NCBI GenBank assembly: GCA_002731315.1
Contig: PCBG01000019.1
Span: 13,308-77,307, forward strand
Length of the DNA: 64,000 nucleotides
Reading direction: 5' to 3'
Source of the DNA: Rhodospirillaceae bacterium
GTDB lineage: Bacteria; Pseudomonadota; Alphaproteobacteria; Puniceispirillales; Puniceispirillaceae
Positions within the stretch are counted from its first letter, which is position 1. Each line of letters opens with the position of its first letter. The position numbers were made by a program, and so were the translations under genes. The notes under the pieces were generated by a model. The model ran no database searches. It saw only the letters and a list, made by a program, of their open reading frames with translations, and had not been told where the DNA came from. Positions 54,534 to 63,280 of this stretch are shown here, one piece after another.

Positions 54534-55964
54534 TCAGCCTTTTTCTTCAAGAAAAGGTGCGGCAAGCAAAGCAATCCGCTCATAGGCGATTTCAATGTCA
54601 TCGACGGTTGTTGCAGTGGTCCCGATGCTGACACGGATAACGTAGCGCCCCTCATGCATGGTCTGGGTCAGATACAGCGCGCCATCCTGATTGATTGCAT
54701 CAACAAACCTCGCATTCAGGTCATCCAGCACGGCACCGTCTGCCATCTGGTCCGGGGCAAGCCGGAAACTAAATAGGCCCAGTTGCGGCGGACTGGTTAT
54801 TTCAAATCCGTCTGTATCCGCAATACGGCGCGCCATTTCCTCAGTCCACCGTACATGGTCACGAATGATCGCCTGCAGCCCGGACACACCATAGCACCGG
54901 ATAACAAACCACAGCTTCAGCGCCCGAAAGCGGCGGCCAAGTTCCAATGTCATCTGTGAAAAATCCATCACATCGTCGGCATCCTGCGTTACTAGATAAG
55001 CTGGCGTGATGGACATTGTCTTTTTGAAATCCTCGACCGATTTTACAAAGTGGGCCGAACAGTCGAAATTGGTCATTAGCCATTTATGCGGGTTCATCAC
55101 CATCGAATCCGCCAGATTAATACCCTCTGCCATTGCGCGCATTTCTGGACAGATCAGCGCAGACCCGGCCCATGCTGCATCCACATGGGAAAACAGCCCT
55201 TCGGCAAGTGCCACCGGGAGCACCTCGTCCAGCCGATCACTAACGCCGACACCAGTTGCGCCCAGAACAGCCACCAATGCACAGGGCAAGTGGCCGGCCG
55301 CCCGATCCGCATCAATCGCCGCTTGTAGCGCATCCACGCGCATGGCCCCGTAATCATCGACAGCAACTTTTACCAGATTCTCGCGCCCGATCCCCGACAA
55401 GAACACCGCCTTTTCCACCGATGAATGGGCGTGGCTGCTGACATAGACACGTAGCCGCTTTTGCCCAAACAGGCCGCTTTCCTTTGATTCCCAGTCCAAC
55501 GCCTTGTCACGCGCCACCAGAATTGCGGACAGGGTAGCCAGCGTTGCCCCACCCTGGATGACACCGTGCCAGCCCGCGCCGATCCCGGTCATCTGGCGCA
55601 GCCAGTCAAGCACATGGGTTTCAAGCTCGGTACCGGCAGGCGATGTCTGCCACAACATGCATTGCGCGCCCAACGCCGCTGTCAGCCATTCGGCAAGCAC
55701 CGAAGGCGGGCTGGCGTTGGACGGGAAATAGGCAAAGAACCGCGGATGCTGCCAGTTGGTAACATGCGGCACGATCAGATTTTCAAAATCCGCGAATACG
55801 GCCTCTACATCCTCCGCCTCTTGTGGTGGTTCCGTCGGAAGGCTCGCCCGCACTTCACCAGGGCGCGTTGACGGGCGCACCGGGCGGTCTGCAAGCGTGG
55901 TCAGATATTGGGCGGACCATGCGGCGGCACGGCTGCCCCAAACCTTCAGGTCATGATTTTTCAT
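54534..55964 (-). CDS. PLP-dependent group II amino acid decarboxylase
   Basis: A protein of 476 residues, the size of aromatic-amino-acid decarboxylases. Conserved features are VTNWQHPRFFAYFPSNASPP, SSHAHSSVEKA, FSHVDAAWAGSALICPE and MNPHKWLMTNFDCS, whose Lys holds pyridoxal phosphate. Tyrosine, DOPA, tryptophan or phenylalanine are possible substrates; sequence alone does not decide. It is the last gene of a three-gene minus-strand run, one base after the glycerate kinase gene ends. Confidence 0.9.
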   Translation of the reverse strand: MKNHDLKVWGSRAAAWSAQYLTTLADRPVRPSTRPGEVRASLPTEPPQEAEDVEAVFADFENLIVPHVTNWQHPRFFAYFPSNASPPSVLAEWLTAALGAQCMLWQTSPAGTELETHVLDWLRQMTGIGAGWHGVIQGGATLATLSAILVARDKALDWESKESGLFGQKRLRVYVSSHAHSSVEKAVFLSGIGRENLVKVAVDDYGAMRVDALQAAIDADRAAGHLPCALVAVLGATGVGVSDRLDEVLPVALAEGLFSHVDAAWAGSALICPEMRAMAEGINLADSMVMNPHKWLMTNFDCSAHFVKSVEDFKKTMSITPAYLVTQDADDVMDFSQMTLELGRRFRALKLWFVIRCYGVSGLQAIIRDHVRWTEEMARRIADTDGFEITSPPQLGLFSFRLAPDQMADGAVLDDLNARFVDAINQDGALYLTQTMHEGRYVIRVSIGTTATTVDDIEIAYERIALLAAPFLEEKG

Positions 55965-57248
55965 TCATTCCTCCTCTGCAGCCAGAAAGACCGCAATATC
56001 CCCAAGATTCGTGCCTGTCGGCATAGCCGGCAGCAATTGCCCGCGGGCCGCCAGATAGGGATATGAATCATGGCGCGCCAACGCCGCGTCGGCGGCATTA
56101 GCATCAAACAGATCCGCCGAGCCGACCATCGCCCCAGCCGCATCCGTCGGCCCGTCTCGCCCGTCTGTACCACCGACAAGGGCGAGCCAGTGGCGCGGTG
56201 CGGCGGACCCTAAGCGATGCATTTTGCTGGCAAAGGCAAGTACCATTTCCTGTGCCCGTCCGCCCTTGCCGGAATCAGCATCCAGTGTGACCACCGTTTC
56301 GCCGCCCGTGACCCCCCAGCTATGTCCTTCCCGGCCGCGCTGGGCCAGCATGGCTGCAAGCTGGTGCGCCAACTCGGCAGCATTACCAGTGAGTGGCGGC
56401 AGATCAATCTGCTTTGCCGTTGGCAAGGCCGCCGCCAACCGCGCCGACACCGCCGCCCGGCACAGATCATTACTGGCCAACAGACGGGTCCCCACCCGTG
56501 ACAGCGCAGGATCGCCGTCACGCAGGGGCAGATCGGCCGTTCCGGCGCGAATACGCGCCACCATCGCCGCAACAAAATCAAGCCTGTCAAGCCGGTGATC
56601 GCCAATCAGCGCGAGCGCCTGTTCCAGCGCAGCCGGATCGGCCACCGCCGGCCCGCTGGCGATGGATTCCAGCCGGTCCCCCGGCACATCGGACAGCAGG
56701 AATTGTGTGATCCGTGCCGGGGCCGCCAGCCGTGCCAACCGCCCCCCTTTCAAGCGCGAAAACAGCCGTCGCACCGCATTCATCGAATGGATATCCATGC
56801 CGCTGGCCAGCAAGGCTGCGTTCAGCGCCTGCTTGTCCGCCAGTGTCACCCCGTCTGCCGGCGCAGGCACCAATGCCGACCCACCACCACTGATCAGCAA
56901 CAGAAGATGATCCTCAGCCCCAAGGCCTGCAGCCATCTCGGCGAGGGCAGCTGCCGCATCCATCCCGCGCGCATCAGGCACCGGATGGGCGCTGGCAAAA
57001 CATCGCATGCCATCAATCTCGGCGAATCCCTCATCATGCGTGATAACAATGCCAGGCGCGTTGCATCCCGCGTCCCGCACGGCCTGCGCCATTGCCGCAC
57101 CGGCCTTGCCAATGGAGACTACATGGCTTGGTGGCGCATCAAGTGCAGCCATGGCTGCCATGGTCACATCATGCGGATGCCCGGCAGCAAGGCCGGCAGC
57201 AAATGCCTCGCCTGCCAGATCAGGCCATGCCGGCGATCGGGTCGTCAT
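55965..57248 (-). CDS. Glycerate 2-kinase, MOFRL family (GckA/TtuD-like)
   Basis: A protein of 427 residues. The DUF4147 domain holds SIGKAGAAMAQAV, SAHPVPDARG, LLLISGGGSALVPAPADGVTL and FLLSDVPGDRLESIASGPAV; the C-terminal MOFRL domain has SWGVTGGETVVTLD and ALVGGTDGRDGPTDAAGA. The enzyme phosphorylates glycerate, in older records called hydroxypyruvate reductase. Its start overlaps the stop of the 2-hydroxyacid dehydrogenase gene (ATGA), so the two act together: reduction of hydroxypyruvate or glyoxylate, then phosphorylation of glycerate. Confidence 0.92.
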   Translation of the reverse strand: MTTRSPAWPDLAGEAFAAGLAAGHPHDVTMAAMAALDAPPSHVVSIGKAGAAMAQAVRDAGCNAPGIVITHDEGFAEIDGMRCFASAHPVPDARGMDAAAALAEMAAGLGAEDHLLLLISGGGSALVPAPADGVTLADKQALNAALLASGMDIHSMNAVRRLFSRLKGGRLARLAAPARITQFLLSDVPGDRLESIASGPAVADPAALEQALALIGDHRLDRLDFVAAMVARIRAGTADLPLRDGDPALSRVGTRLLASNDLCRAAVSARLAAALPTAKQIDLPPLTGNAAELAHQLAAMLAQRGREGHSWGVTGGETVVTLDADSGKGGRAQEMVLAFASKMHRLGSAAPRHWLALVGGTDGRDGPTDAAGAMVGSADLFDANAADAALARHDSYPYLAARGQLLPAMPTGTNLGDIAVFLAAEEE

Positions 57249-58234
57249 GCCATCTTGTCGGGTAGCGCCTCGCCACCGGCAAAGGCAAGAGCATTTTCCA
57301 GCACCTTCATGCCCATGGCGACGCGGCTTTCCTCGGTCGCCGACCCCAGATGTGGCAGCAGGACGGTGTTTGGGGCTGACAGCAAATCCGGATTGATCGC
57401 CGGCTCCCCCTGAAAGACATCCAGACCGGCACCGCCTATGGCACCGCTTTGAAGCGCCAGAGCCAGCGCCGTTTCATCAACCACATCACCGCGCGCGGTG
57501 TTGATCAGATAGCCGCCCGGCCGCATGGCGGCAATGGCGTCTGCATTCATGCTATTGGCTGTTTCCGGGGTCGCCGCACAATGCAGGCTGACAAAGTCGC
57601 TGGCCGAACAGACCGCGGCCACATTAGCAAGCTGGCGCGCGGCCACGCCAGCGCCATCATCGATGGGTGAGCGGTTCTGGAACACCACATCCATTCCAAA
57701 TCCGAAATGCGCCCGCTGTGCGACGGCCCGGCCGATCCGGCCCATGCCGATAATGCCCAGCGTCTTGCCGCTCAGCGCCCGCCCGACAAGATGCGTCGGC
57801 CGCCAGCCAGTCCATTCACCAGCGCGCAATTCACGCTCGCCCTCGCCAGCGCGCCGGCACAGCATCAGCATCAGGGTCATGGCGATATCGGCGGTGGCAT
57901 CGGTCAGCACGCCGGGCGTATTTGTGACCGGCATGCCGCTGGCGGACGCCGCTACCAGATCGATATGGTTGACCCCCACGCCGTAATTGGCAATCAGCCG
58001 GCAGCGCCCGGACGCACCAGCCGCAATAATGTCGGCATCAATGCTGTCAGACACGGTCGGCGCGGCAATATCATGACTGGCAAAGCCGTCCATTAGGGCA
58101 TCGCGTGACAGCAGCTCATCATCCTCATTAAAGGTAACGTCAAAATGGTCTGCAAGTGCATCTTCGGCGCCCTGCGGCCACCGGCGCGTAACAAAGACGG
58201 ACAATTTCTGATCGGAGGAGAGCTGAGGGGACAT
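57245..58234 (-). CDS. D-2-hydroxyacid dehydrogenase (glyoxylate/hydroxypyruvate reductase type)
   Basis: A protein of 329 residues from the ATG at 58234 (a TTG two codons earlier is less likely). The NAD(P) loop is GIIGMGRIGRAVAQRA; the catalytic Arg lies in NTARGDVVDE, the Glu in DVFQGEP and the His in LLPHLGSATEES. The preceding ANYGVGVNHIDL is typical of GyaR/GhrB-like enzymes that reduce glyoxylate and hydroxypyruvate. It heads the run with glycerate kinase and the PLP decarboxylase. Confidence 0.93.
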   Translation of the reverse strand: MSPQLSSDQKLSVFVTRRWPQGAEDALADHFDVTFNEDDELLSRDALMDGFASHDIAAPTVSDSIDADIIAAGASGRCRLIANYGVGVNHIDLVAASASGMPVTNTPGVLTDATADIAMTLMLMLCRRAGEGERELRAGEWTGWRPTHLVGRALSGKTLGIIGMGRIGRAVAQRAHFGFGMDVVFQNRSPIDDGAGVAARQLANVAAVCSASDFVSLHCAATPETANSMNADAIAAMRPGGYLINTARGDVVDETALALALQSGAIGGAGLDVFQGEPAINPDLLSAPNTVLLPHLGSATEESRVAMGMKVLENALAFAGGEALPDKMA

Positions 58235-58300
58235 GCGCAAAGTTTCTGGACCAATTTTATGGAAGGTTCAATCTGCCTATCATGGATCAGGCAGCAATTA

Positions 58301-58333
58301 AAGAAGGGGCACCGCGGTGGCGATGCCCCTCTT
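58301..58333 (-). terminator. Terminator of the BMP-family importer operon
   Basis: On the minus strand GGGGCA ... TGCCCC forms a stem with a 12-base loop, followed by TTCTTTAATT. It lies about 25 bases after the stop of the binding-protein gene. Confidence 0.7.
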
Positions 58334-58355
58334 ACTGTTACGTAGCTGTAAGGCT

Positions 58356-59450
58356 TTAGCCGGGCATTTCGCCCTGAATGCCCTCTGCATAAAAGAAGAT
58401 GTCACTCCAAAGCGTGCCATCATTCAGCGCCTCTCCGGCCTTCACGACCACATTGCCCTTATTGTCCTTGATCGGACCAGTGAAGATATTGTAGCCGTCT
58501 TCGACCTTGGCAGCGGCCTGCTCAGCTGCGGCCTTAACGTCAGCCGGCATATTTTCAAACGGTGACAGGACGAGATAGTCATCAACCATACCCTTCCAAG
58601 TATTTCCTGCCCAATGGTCCGGACCTTCGCCGGTCGACCATGTGCCATCCATCACCTGCTGAATCTTCTCGATGTAGTAATGTGACCAATCATTCACAGA
58701 CGAAAACAATTGTGCGTTCGGCGCGAATTTCTTCATGTCACTTGCCTGGCCAAACCCATGCAAACCCGCCTTTTCGGCGATCTGAAGCATGGCTGGGGTG
58801 TCCGTATGCTGCGCCATCACGTCGGCACCCTGTGCCACCAGAACCTTGGCAGCATCGGCTTCCTTGACTGGGTCTTCCCAAGTATTGGCCCAAATGACCA
58901 TAATCTCAGCCTGTGGGTTGACCTCACGCATGCCAATGGCAAAGGCGTTCAGTCCCTGATAGGCCTCTGGGATCGGGAATGGCGCGATGTAACCGATTTT
59001 GTTAGTCTTCGTCATCATGCCAGCGACGATGCCCTGCACGTAACGACCTTCATAAAAACGGATATTGCCCGTCGCCATGTTTGAGGACCGCTTAAAGCCG
59101 GTGATATGTTCGAATTTCACATCGGGGAAGTCCTTGGAAACCTTCAACATCGGATCCATGAAACCGAACGAGGTGCCAAAAATAATCTTGTGACCGGTAT
59201 TGGCAAGCTCCCGGGTGACGCGCCCAGCATCAGGACCTTCAGGAACATTTTCAACAAAGGTTGTTTCAACCTTGTCACCGAAATGGGCTTCAACCTTTTG
59301 ACGTGCAAGTTCGTGCGCATAGGTCCATCCATGATCTCCCGGCGTTCCGAGGTAAAGAAACCCGACCTTCAGCGGCTCCGCCATTGCGGCACCCGTCGAT
59401 AGGGCAAGCGCGGTCAGGCCAACCGCAATGCCTTTAATTAGATTCTTCAT
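58356..59450 (-). CDS. BMP/Med-family ABC transporter substrate-binding protein (nucleoside-type)
   Basis: A protein of 364 residues with a Sec signal (MKNLIKGIAVGLTALALSTG, cleavage near AMA-EP). The mature part begins LKVGFLYLGTPGDHGWTYAH and has ELANTGHKIIFGTSFGFMDP and AQHTDTPAMLQIAEKAG, as in the BMP/PnrA family that binds purine nucleosides or related bases. It is the last gene of the importer operon, after two permeases and a double ATPase; a terminator follows. Confidence 0.93.
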   Translation of the reverse strand: MKNLIKGIAVGLTALALSTGAAMAEPLKVGFLYLGTPGDHGWTYAHELARQKVEAHFGDKVETTFVENVPEGPDAGRVTRELANTGHKIIFGTSFGFMDPMLKVSKDFPDVKFEHITGFKRSSNMATGNIRFYEGRYVQGIVAGMMTKTNKIGYIAPFPIPEAYQGLNAFAIGMREVNPQAEIMVIWANTWEDPVKEADAAKVLVAQGADVMAQHTDTPAMLQIAEKAGLHGFGQASDMKKFAPNAQLFSSVNDWSHYYIEKIQQVMDGTWSTGEGPDHWAGNTWKGMVDDYLVLSPFENMPADVKAAAEQAAAKVEDGYNIFTGPIKDNKGNVVVKAGEALNDGTLWSDIFFYAEGIQGEMPG

Positions 59451-59520
59451 GTTTTACTCCTTTGTTGACCAACCATTGGCTCAGGGGATAGAGACGGCGT
59501 TTCCCAGCAAATGTCTGACA

Positions 59521-60435
59521 TCATTTGCCAGCATGAAACGCACGCCCCAGACATGCCGGCGAGTTCGCCAGCGCAAATTCTCTGTTCCTTGATATCAGGA
59601 CAAGAACAATGATAGTAGCAAGATACGGCAGCATTGACAGGAATTGCGACGGGATTGTCCACCCACGCGCCTGACCGGCAAGCTGCATGATGGTGATACC
59701 CCCGAATATCAGCGCCCCGACAAGAACCCGCCATGGCATCCATGAAGCGAAAACCACCAGCGCCAACGCGATCCAACCACGCCCTGCCGTCATGCCCTCG
59801 GCCCAATGCGGAGTCAGCATCAACGGCAGATAGGCACCACCCAGCCCGGCCATCAAACCACCGAACAAAACCGCCATGAAGCGCACACCAAGAACGGAAT
59901 ATCCGAGCGCATGCGCACTATCGTGATTGTCCCCAATTGCGCGCAGTACAAGGCCAGCCCGTGTCCGTTTCAGGAAGTAGGCGACCAACGCCACCATCAA
60001 GACGGCACCATAGGCCATTAGATCATGCGAAAAGACAAGCTTGCCAAATGTCGGCAGGTCAGCAAGGAACGGGATGCGAAGCACTGGCAGCCCCTCAATG
60101 GCATGACCGATCAGAGGTGCGCCAATAAGACCGGACAGGCCGGCACCAAAAATCGTCAGAGCAAGGCCGGTCGCCACCTGATTGGTGGCAAACCCAAGCA
60201 CCAGAACGCCGAACAAAGCTGCTGTCAGCATGCCGGCAAGCCCGCCCGCGATAACTCCAAGAACAAGGCTGCCACTGACCATGGCAATGCCAAATGCCGA
60301 GACAGCACCCATAAGCATCATCCCCTCAACCCCGAGGTTTAGAACCCCGCTGCGCTCAACGATCAGCTCGCCGATTGCGGCATAGACAAGCGGCACCGAA
60401 GTCATCAGGACGGTGAGGATCAGATCTTCAAGCAC
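59521..60435 (-). CDS. ABC transporter permease, YufQ-like
   Basis: A protein of 304 residues from the GTG at 60435, which has GGGAG seven bases upstream; the frame is open eight codons earlier. The N-terminal ERSGVLNLGVEGMMLMGAV is the signature of this permease group, and about nine hydrophobic helices follow. It overlaps the end of the other permease gene by eight bases. Part of the nucleoside-type importer. Confidence 0.92.
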   Translation of the reverse strand: MLEDLILTVLMTSVPLVYAAIGELIVERSGVLNLGVEGMMLMGAVSAFGIAMVSGSLVLGVIAGGLAGMLTAALFGVLVLGFATNQVATGLALTIFGAGLSGLIGAPLIGHAIEGLPVLRIPFLADLPTFGKLVFSHDLMAYGAVLMVALVAYFLKRTRAGLVLRAIGDNHDSAHALGYSVLGVRFMAVLFGGLMAGLGGAYLPLMLTPHWAEGMTAGRGWIALALVVFASWMPWRVLVGALIFGGITIMQLAGQARGWTIPSQFLSMLPYLATIIVLVLISRNREFALANSPACLGRAFHAGK

Positions 60436-61534
60436 CGCTCTCTCCCTTGAGGTTGGCACGATGGTGCAGGCTGAGCGTCACATGGTAGCGATTGAAGGTT
60501 TCGCCAGCCAGAAGCATAAACAACAAAATACCCTTGAAGACACCAGTGACCACCTTTGGCATGGCAAGCGCGATCTGCGCCGAATCCCCGCCAAGCTCAG
60601 CAAGAGCCACGACCAGCCCGGCGACAATGACCGCCATAGGGTTGAGACGGGCCAGGAAGGCAACAATGATCGCAGTGAAGCCATAACCAAAGGAAATGTT
60701 CGGCTGCAGCTGGCCAATATTTGCCGACACCTCAACCATGCCGGCAAGGCCGGCGGCAGCACCCGATATCGCCATGACCATAATTGTCACCAGGGCCGGG
60801 CTGAAGCCGGCAAATCGGGCGGCACGCGGCGCGTCGCCCATCACCTTTACTTGAAAACCGGTCAGCGTGCGCGAAAGAACGAACCACGCCATAACGGCGA
60901 TCAACAGCGCCCCGATGACACCCCAGTGCAGCTGGCCAAGCCGGCCAATGCCGGGAAGTTCAACCCGCGAGATCACCGCTGCCTCGGCATACATTGGCGT
61001 CAAGGGAAAGCCAAACGACATCGGATCACGCCAGGGACCGCGCACCAACCAGTCAATCAACATCACGGCGACATAGGTCAGCATCAGCGAGACCAGAATC
61101 TCGTTGGTATTGAATCGCGTCTTCAGCAACGCCGGGATCATCCCCCAGGCAAGGCCGCCGAGCATGCCGGCGAGGATCATCGCCGGCATCATCACCAGCC
61201 CCGGCAGGTTTGGAAAGCTCAGCGCAACAAATCCGGATGTCACGGCACCAAGGATCATCTGCCCCTCGGCACCGATATTCCATATATTAGCCCGATAGGC
61301 GAACACAAGGCCGCTGGCGATGATGATCAGCGGGCAGGACTTAACGAGCAGATCTGCAATCTGGTCGGGACGCGACACCGGTGCGATGAAGAACTGGTAG
61401 AGCGCCGTGAGCGGGTCATATCCCAGAACGCCAAAAATACCGGCACCGGCGATCAGGGTCAGCAGGATGGCAATGGCTGTCGTCGCAAGTGTTAGGCGAA
61501 GCGTTATTTCCTTTCGCGGGACGAGCTTAATCAT
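60428..61534 (-). CDS. ABC transporter permease, YufP-like
   Basis: A protein of 368 residues with about nine to ten membrane helices. The string FAYRANIWNIGAEGQMILGA near residue 80 is typical of the larger permease of BMP-type importers. Its start overlaps the ATPase stop by four bases (ATGA) and its end overlaps the next permease, so the operon is tightly coupled. Confidence 0.93.
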   Translation of the reverse strand: MIKLVPRKEITLRLTLATTAIAILLTLIAGAGIFGVLGYDPLTALYQFFIAPVSRPDQIADLLVKSCPLIIIASGLVFAYRANIWNIGAEGQMILGAVTSGFVALSFPNLPGLVMMPAMILAGMLGGLAWGMIPALLKTRFNTNEILVSLMLTYVAVMLIDWLVRGPWRDPMSFGFPLTPMYAEAAVISRVELPGIGRLGQLHWGVIGALLIAVMAWFVLSRTLTGFQVKVMGDAPRAARFAGFSPALVTIMVMAISGAAAGLAGMVEVSANIGQLQPNISFGYGFTAIIVAFLARLNPMAVIVAGLVVALAELGGDSAQIALAMPKVVTGVFKGILLFMLLAGETFNRYHVTLSLHHRANLKGESGA

Positions 61535-63102
61535 GCCACATCCCCCTTTTCGGAACCGTCTGGTGGCAAGCTGCCGCCCATCAACAGGCCCACCGTTTCG
61601 GCTGTCACATCGACCGTTACCATCGGATCAGACAGCATGCCGTCATGCAGCACGGCAACCCGATGCGAAATCGTAAAGATTTCTTCAAGATCCTGCGAGA
61701 TCATAATCACCGCAGAACCGGCTGCCGCAAGTTCCAGCATGGCACGGCGGATAAACAGTGCAGCGCCAATATCCACGCCCCAGGTGGGCTGTGAGACGAT
61801 GAACACCTTGGGCCGCTTGGCGATTTCGCGGCCAACGACAAATTTCTGCAGATTCCCACCCGACAAGGCAGAGGCAAGCGGGTTTTCACCTGGCAGGCGC
61901 ACATCAAAAGCCGCTGCAATCTCGGCTGCGTTCTGGACGGTCTGAGCACCGTCAATCACTCCGCGGCGTACCACATGCCCCTGCGAATGGCTTGTAAGCA
62001 GGGCATTATCCGCAAGTGTCATGCTCGTTACCGCTGCATGACCATTGCGTTCCTCCGGCACAAAGCCAATCCCAAGCTGACGGCGGCGGGCGGGACCAGC
62101 CATACCAATATCCTGTGATTCAATGCGGATCGCGCCCGCATTGTCACCAGTCCATTCGCCAGTCAACGCCTCCATCAGCTCATCCTGGCCGTTTCCGGCA
62201 ATGCCGGCGATCCCCAGAACCTCACCGCCACGAGCCGCAAAAGACAGGCCGTGAAGCGGTTTTGCAAATGCCGATGCCGGTTCCCGATTGAGGTCACGAA
62301 CCTCAAACAGACTGGCCGAGCCTGTGTCAGGGCGTGACTGGCGTGCGATTTCGCCAACGGTGCTGCCGACCATCATCTCGGCCAGCTGCTTGCTGCTTTT
62401 CTTTCGGGAGTCGACGGTGCCGACATTCTGCCCGCGCCGCAAGACCGTGGCGCGTTCGGTCAGGGCCCTGATCTCCTCCAGCTTGTGGGAAATGAAGAGG
62501 ATGGCGACACCCGAATCCGCAAAGCGGCGCAACACATCGAACAGCTGCTCGCTTTCCTGCGGGGTCAGCACCGATGTTGGTTCGTCCATGATCAAGAGGG
62601 ACGGGTCCTGCAGCAGACAGCGCACAATTTCCACGCGCTGCTGTTCGCCGACAGACAGGTTATGCACCCGCGCATCAGGATCAACTCCGATCCCATATTC
62701 CGACGACATGGCCCGCACCCTGTCAGCAAGATCGTCAAGCGGTTCACCGGGCGGCATGGCAAGCGCGATATTTTCCACAACGGTCAGGGCCTGGAAAAGC
62801 GAGAAATGCTGGAACACCATGCCGATGCCAAGATCGCGTGCATGCTGCGGGTTGCGAATCAACACCGGCGCGTCCTGCCACTCAAACTGCCCCGAATCAG
62901 GCTGCAGCAGGCCGTAGATCATCTTCACAAAGGTTGATTTTCCGGCCCCGTTCTCACCAAGCAACGCATGGATCTCACCACGGCTGATGTTGAACGACAC
63001 ATCGTCATTTGCTGTGAAGTCACCGAAATGCTTGACTATTCCGGTCGCTTTGAGAAGTGTGTCTCTGGATGATGTTGCGGTAGGCCGCGGCGATCCGGTC
63101 AT
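61531..63102 (-). CDS. ABC transporter ATP-binding protein with two ATPase domains, YufO-like
   Basis: A protein of 523 residues from the ATG at 63102; 19 upstream codons are open but unlike the family. First domain: Walker A GENGAGKS, signature LSVGEQQRVEI, Walker B LLIMDEPTSVL. Second domain: degenerate Walker A GIAGNGQDE, signature LSGGNLQKF. This asymmetric pair is standard for carbohydrate/nucleoside (CUT2/BMP) importers. It is the first gene of the operon. Confidence 0.93.
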   Translation of the reverse strand: MTGSPRPTATSSRDTLLKATGIVKHFGDFTANDDVSFNISRGEIHALLGENGAGKSTFVKMIYGLLQPDSGQFEWQDAPVLIRNPQHARDLGIGMVFQHFSLFQALTVVENIALAMPPGEPLDDLADRVRAMSSEYGIGVDPDARVHNLSVGEQQRVEIVRCLLQDPSLLIMDEPTSVLTPQESEQLFDVLRRFADSGVAILFISHKLEEIRALTERATVLRRGQNVGTVDSRKKSSKQLAEMMVGSTVGEIARQSRPDTGSASLFEVRDLNREPASAFAKPLHGLSFAARGGEVLGIAGIAGNGQDELMEALTGEWTGDNAGAIRIESQDIGMAGPARRRQLGIGFVPEERNGHAAVTSMTLADNALLTSHSQGHVVRRGVIDGAQTVQNAAEIAAAFDVRLPGENPLASALSGGNLQKFVVGREIAKRPKVFIVSQPTWGVDIGAALFIRRAMLELAAAGSAVIMISQDLEEIFTISHRVAVLHDGMLSDPMVTVDVTAETVGLLMGGSLPPDGSEKGDVA

Positions 63103-63199
63103 CTTGTTCTCTGCGGTCTTGGGCCGGGCAATGCCGCCCAGTATTGCGGCAAGAAGCATACGACCTTTACCAACATAATGTAAAGAAATCGGAAATCAT

Positions 63200-63231
63200 G
63201 GCCGCCCTGCAAAAGGGGATACAGGGCGGCC
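63200..63231 (-). terminator. Hairpin between amt and the importer operon
   Basis: Ten-base perfect stem GGCCGCCCTG / CAGGGCGGCC with a 12-base loop, on the 3' side of amt. Few T follow, so termination may be partial. Confidence 0.55.
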
Positions 63232-63244
63232 CATTTGGTTGTCT

Positions 63245-63262
63245 GGGTGGCGTGCGCCACCC
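63245..63262 (-). terminator. Second hairpin directly after amt
   Basis: GGGTGGC-GTGC-GCCACCC, seven-base stem with a four-base loop, about 20 bases past the amt stop. No T-run; may act with the hairpin at 63200-63231. Confidence 0.45.
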
Positions 63263-63280
63263 TGCTACATATTGGACCGA

